Assembly (NCBI GenBank): GCA_021733705.1
Contig: JAIPKF010000070.1
Span: 1-7,212 of the forward strand
Length of the DNA stretch: 7,212 bases
From: Chthoniobacterales bacterium
GTDB lineage: Bacteria > Verrucomicrobiota > Verrucomicrobiia > Chthoniobacterales > UBA6821
Direction: 5' to 3'
The notes beneath the pieces were generated by a model. It saw only the letters and a list, made by a program, of their open reading frames with translations. It searched no databases and was not told the origin of the DNA. Within the stretch, counting starts at the first letter, position 1. Each line of letters starts with the position of its first letter. Made by a program: the position numbers and the translations under genes. Shown here piece by piece: positions 5,422 through 7,212 of the stretch.

Positions 5422-7014
5422 TTACGTTTTTACGATAATCGTATCACGACAAAATTCTGAATTGTGCTCGGGATAATCCCGAGTGTAGTGGAGTCCACGA
5501 CTCTCTTTTCTGCTCATTGCGGATCGTACCATCAGGGTTGCGGTGGTCACGAGATTGCGTAATTCGAGTAAGTCGGCAGATATTTTAAAATTCCAATAAA
5601 AATCCTGAATTTCTATTTCGAGGTTTTTTAAGCGTGTTGCTGCACGTTGCAGTCTTTTATTGGTACGTACAATACCCATGTAATCCCACATAAGGCGTCT
5701 AATTTCATCCCAGTTATGATGAATAACAACTCCTTCATCGACATCTTGAGCATCTCCAGAGTGCCATGAGGGGAGCGTGATTGGATCTTGTCGATGGTCT
5801 TGTTTTTTTATATCAGCATCTGCGCGGTGTGCCATCACAAGGGCCTCAAGGAGGGAGTTGCTGGCAAGTCGATTTGCACCATGGAGGCCTGTACAAGCTG
5901 TTTCTCCAATAGCATAGAGTCCGGGAAGAGAGGTCCTGCCATGAAGATCTGTTTTAATCCCTCCACATTGGTAATGGGCTGCGGGAACCACTGGGATCGG
6001 TTCTTTGGCCATATCAATGCCACTACGGAAGCATGTTTCATAAATTTTAGGAAAGCGCTGCTTTAAGAATACTTGAGGCTTCGAGCTAATATCGAGGTAG
6101 ACACATTCATCTCCTCGTTTTTTCATTTCAGCATCAATAGCGCGGGCGACAACATCCCGTGGGGCAAGCTCTTTGCGTGAATCATAAAGCTCCATGAAGC
6201 GTTCCCCTGAACTATTGAGCAACAAAGCACCTTCACCACGTACAGCTTCAGAAATGAGGAATGACTTGACCTTGGGGTGATAGAGGCACGTGGGATGAAA
6301 TTGCATAAATTCCATATTGGCAATAGCAGCTCCAGCACGCCATGCCATGGCAATGCCATCACCAGTGGCAATATCAGGATTCGTAGTATAGAGATAGACT
6401 TTTCCACATCCCCCTGTTGCTAGGACAATCACATCAGCTTGGATGGTCTCAACATATTCTTTTTTCTCATCAAAGACATAAAGGCCTACGCAGCGGATAG
6501 GTTGATCATGGCCACCCAATTTTTCCGTGGTGATGAGGTCAACAGCCATCTGATTTTCCAATAAGCTGATATTAGGATGGTTTAAGACAGCCGTAATCAA
6601 GGTCTCTTCAATTTCAAAACCAGTTCGATCTCGAGCATGTAAAATACGGCGCTTGGAATGCCCTCCTTCTCTTCCTAAATCGAGTTCATCTTTTCCATGC
6701 TCATTGATACGCTTGTCAAAATGCATTCCGTAAGAGACAAGCTCTGCAATGCAAGCAGGACCCTCTTTCAAAATAGTTCTAACCACTTCTTCGTTACAGA
6801 GTCCATCACCAGCAACTAAGGTATCTTGAATATGAAGCTCCATGGAGTCTTCATCACTCGTGACACATGCAATACCACCTTGAGCCCAGGCCGTGTTGGA
6901 GTCACTTTTAGAGCGCTTGGTGATAATTGCCACAGAGCCGTGCTCTGCTGCCTTGAGAGCAAAAGTAAGTCCTGCGCTACCACTACCAACAATGACGTAG
7001 TTAAACTGCTTCAT
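5422..7014 (-). CDS. nadB: L-aspartate oxidase
   Basis: FAD enzyme that oxidises L-aspartate to iminoaspartate, which NadA condenses with dihydroxyacetone phosphate to quinolinate: the first step of de novo NAD synthesis. 530 residues from ATG 7014, close to the 540 of E. coli NadB. The FAD-binding GSGSAG is at 10-15, with TAWAQGGIA at 41-49. The active-site set known from E. coli is all present: Glu116 (GREGGHS), His240 (FMQFHPT), Arg286 (APRDVVARAI), His347 (AAHYQCGG) and Arg382 (HGANRLASNSLLEAL). The GREGGHS motif and length favour NadB over succinate dehydrogenase or fumarate reductase flavoproteins. The frame stays open to a start at 7101, but that extension runs into repeat unit E and has no family similarity; the FAD fold begins right after the chosen start. 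An AGAGGG ribosome site lies upstream. nadA and nadC are not in the window. Confidence 0.96.
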   Translation of the reverse strand: MKQFNYVIVGSGSAGLTFALKAAEHGSVAIITKRSKSDSNTAWAQGGIACVTSDEDSMELHIQDTLVAGDGLCNEEVVRTILKEGPACIAELVSYGMHFDKRINEHGKDELDLGREGGHSKRRILHARDRTGFEIEETLITAVLNHPNISLLENQMAVDLITTEKLGGHDQPIRCVGLYVFDEKKEYVETIQADVIVLATGGCGKVYLYTTNPDIATGDGIAMAWRAGAAIANMEFMQFHPTCLYHPKVKSFLISEAVRGEGALLLNSSGERFMELYDSRKELAPRDVVARAIDAEMKKRGDECVYLDISSKPQVFLKQRFPKIYETCFRSGIDMAKEPIPVVPAAHYQCGGIKTDLHGRTSLPGLYAIGETACTGLHGANRLASNSLLEALVMAHRADADIKKQDHRQDPITLPSWHSGDAQDVDEGVVIHHNWDEIRRLMWDYMGIVRTNKRLQRAATRLKNLEIEIQDFYWNFKISADLLELRNLVTTATLMVRSAMSRKESRGLHYTRDYPEHNSEFCRDTIIVKT

Positions 7015-7023
7015 TAAATCGAA

Positions 7024-7039
7024 ATGCCCTCTTAGGCAT
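7024..7039 (-). promoter_or_regulatory. Small hairpin carrying the nadB ribosome binding site in its loop
   Basis: On the minus strand ATGCC and GGCAT can pair around the loop TAAGAG, starting 9 bases upstream of the nadB ATG. The purine-rich AGAGGG ribosome site spans the loop and the first bases of the 3' stem. The stem is only 5 bp, so any effect on translation is speculative. Confidence 0.35.
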
Positions 7040-7065
7040 GAAATAGTGGCAGTCATTGAATCCGA

Positions 7066-7212
7066 ATATTTCATACTGATTCTGCTGCGGCTTGCGAACA
7101 CCTGATGGATACTGCGTCAGCTTCGAATTGCTCCTCGGGCAGTATGAAACATACAGCCGTCGTCGCAATCCATCACCTTCCTTGTCTGCATCAGGATTCG
7201 CGGCGCCTCGCG
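7066..7212. repeat. Palindromic repeat unit E (subtype II, cut by window end)
   Basis: Begins ATATTTCATACTGATTC at 7066 and aligns without gaps to unit D at an offset of 5268, with few differences until close to the window end. The centre GTATG-AAA-CATAC is at 7142-7154 with both stem halves intact. Unlike B, C and D it is not preceded by AACCCGC (the bases before it are TCCGA), so this is either an array edge or a degraded junction. It begins 51 bases upstream of the nadB start codon, so any nadB promoter must be in that short gap or inside the repeat. Confidence 0.9.

Noticed and set aside
7015..7101. 29-residue N-terminal extension of NadB from an upstream ATG
   Set aside because: The extension is translated from the repeat edge and leader; the FAD-binding fold starts right after ATG 7014, which has its own AGAGGG upstream, and the resulting length fits the family.

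Overview
The window looks like a low-to-moderate GC bacterial chromosome. The long GyrB reads most like versions I associate with Verrucomicrobiota: an acidic N-terminal extension, the run DNSIDEHLAGF, and a long insert in the TOPRIM half. This assignment is from memory of the family and is tentative; a wider PVC-group origin is possible. No rRNA, tRNA, CRISPR array or recognisable transposase was seen.

Layout. Positions 1-368 hold repeat DNA: a partial unit (A), a full unit (B) and a decayed remnant. A secreted clan GH-A glycoside hydrolase lies on the minus strand (386-1549). Two further repeat units (C, D) fill 1611-1970. Then, on the plus strand, come a small membrane-anchored TPR-like protein (2045-2653) and gyrB (2729-5356). 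The L-aspartate oxidase gene nadB (5422-7014, minus strand) converges on gyrB. Another repeat unit (E) begins 51 bp upstream of the nadB start codon and runs off the window at 7212.

The genes do not form one pathway. gyrB and nadB are housekeeping genes (DNA supercoiling; first step of de novo NAD synthesis from aspartate). The TPR-like protein probably acts at the cell envelope. The hydrolase is a single exported enzyme framed by repeats.

The main non-gene feature is the repeat family. Each full unit is 166 bp with long imperfect dyad symmetry: it opens with ATATTTCATACTGATC-like sequence, closes with the reverse complement, and has a short GTATG-loop-CATAC hairpin at its exact midpoint. 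Tandem units join through a second palindrome centred on CGGGTTAACCCG, giving a 180-bp period. Two subtypes are visible. All copies lie between genes, and they create spurious open frames on both strands that should not be annotated as proteins.
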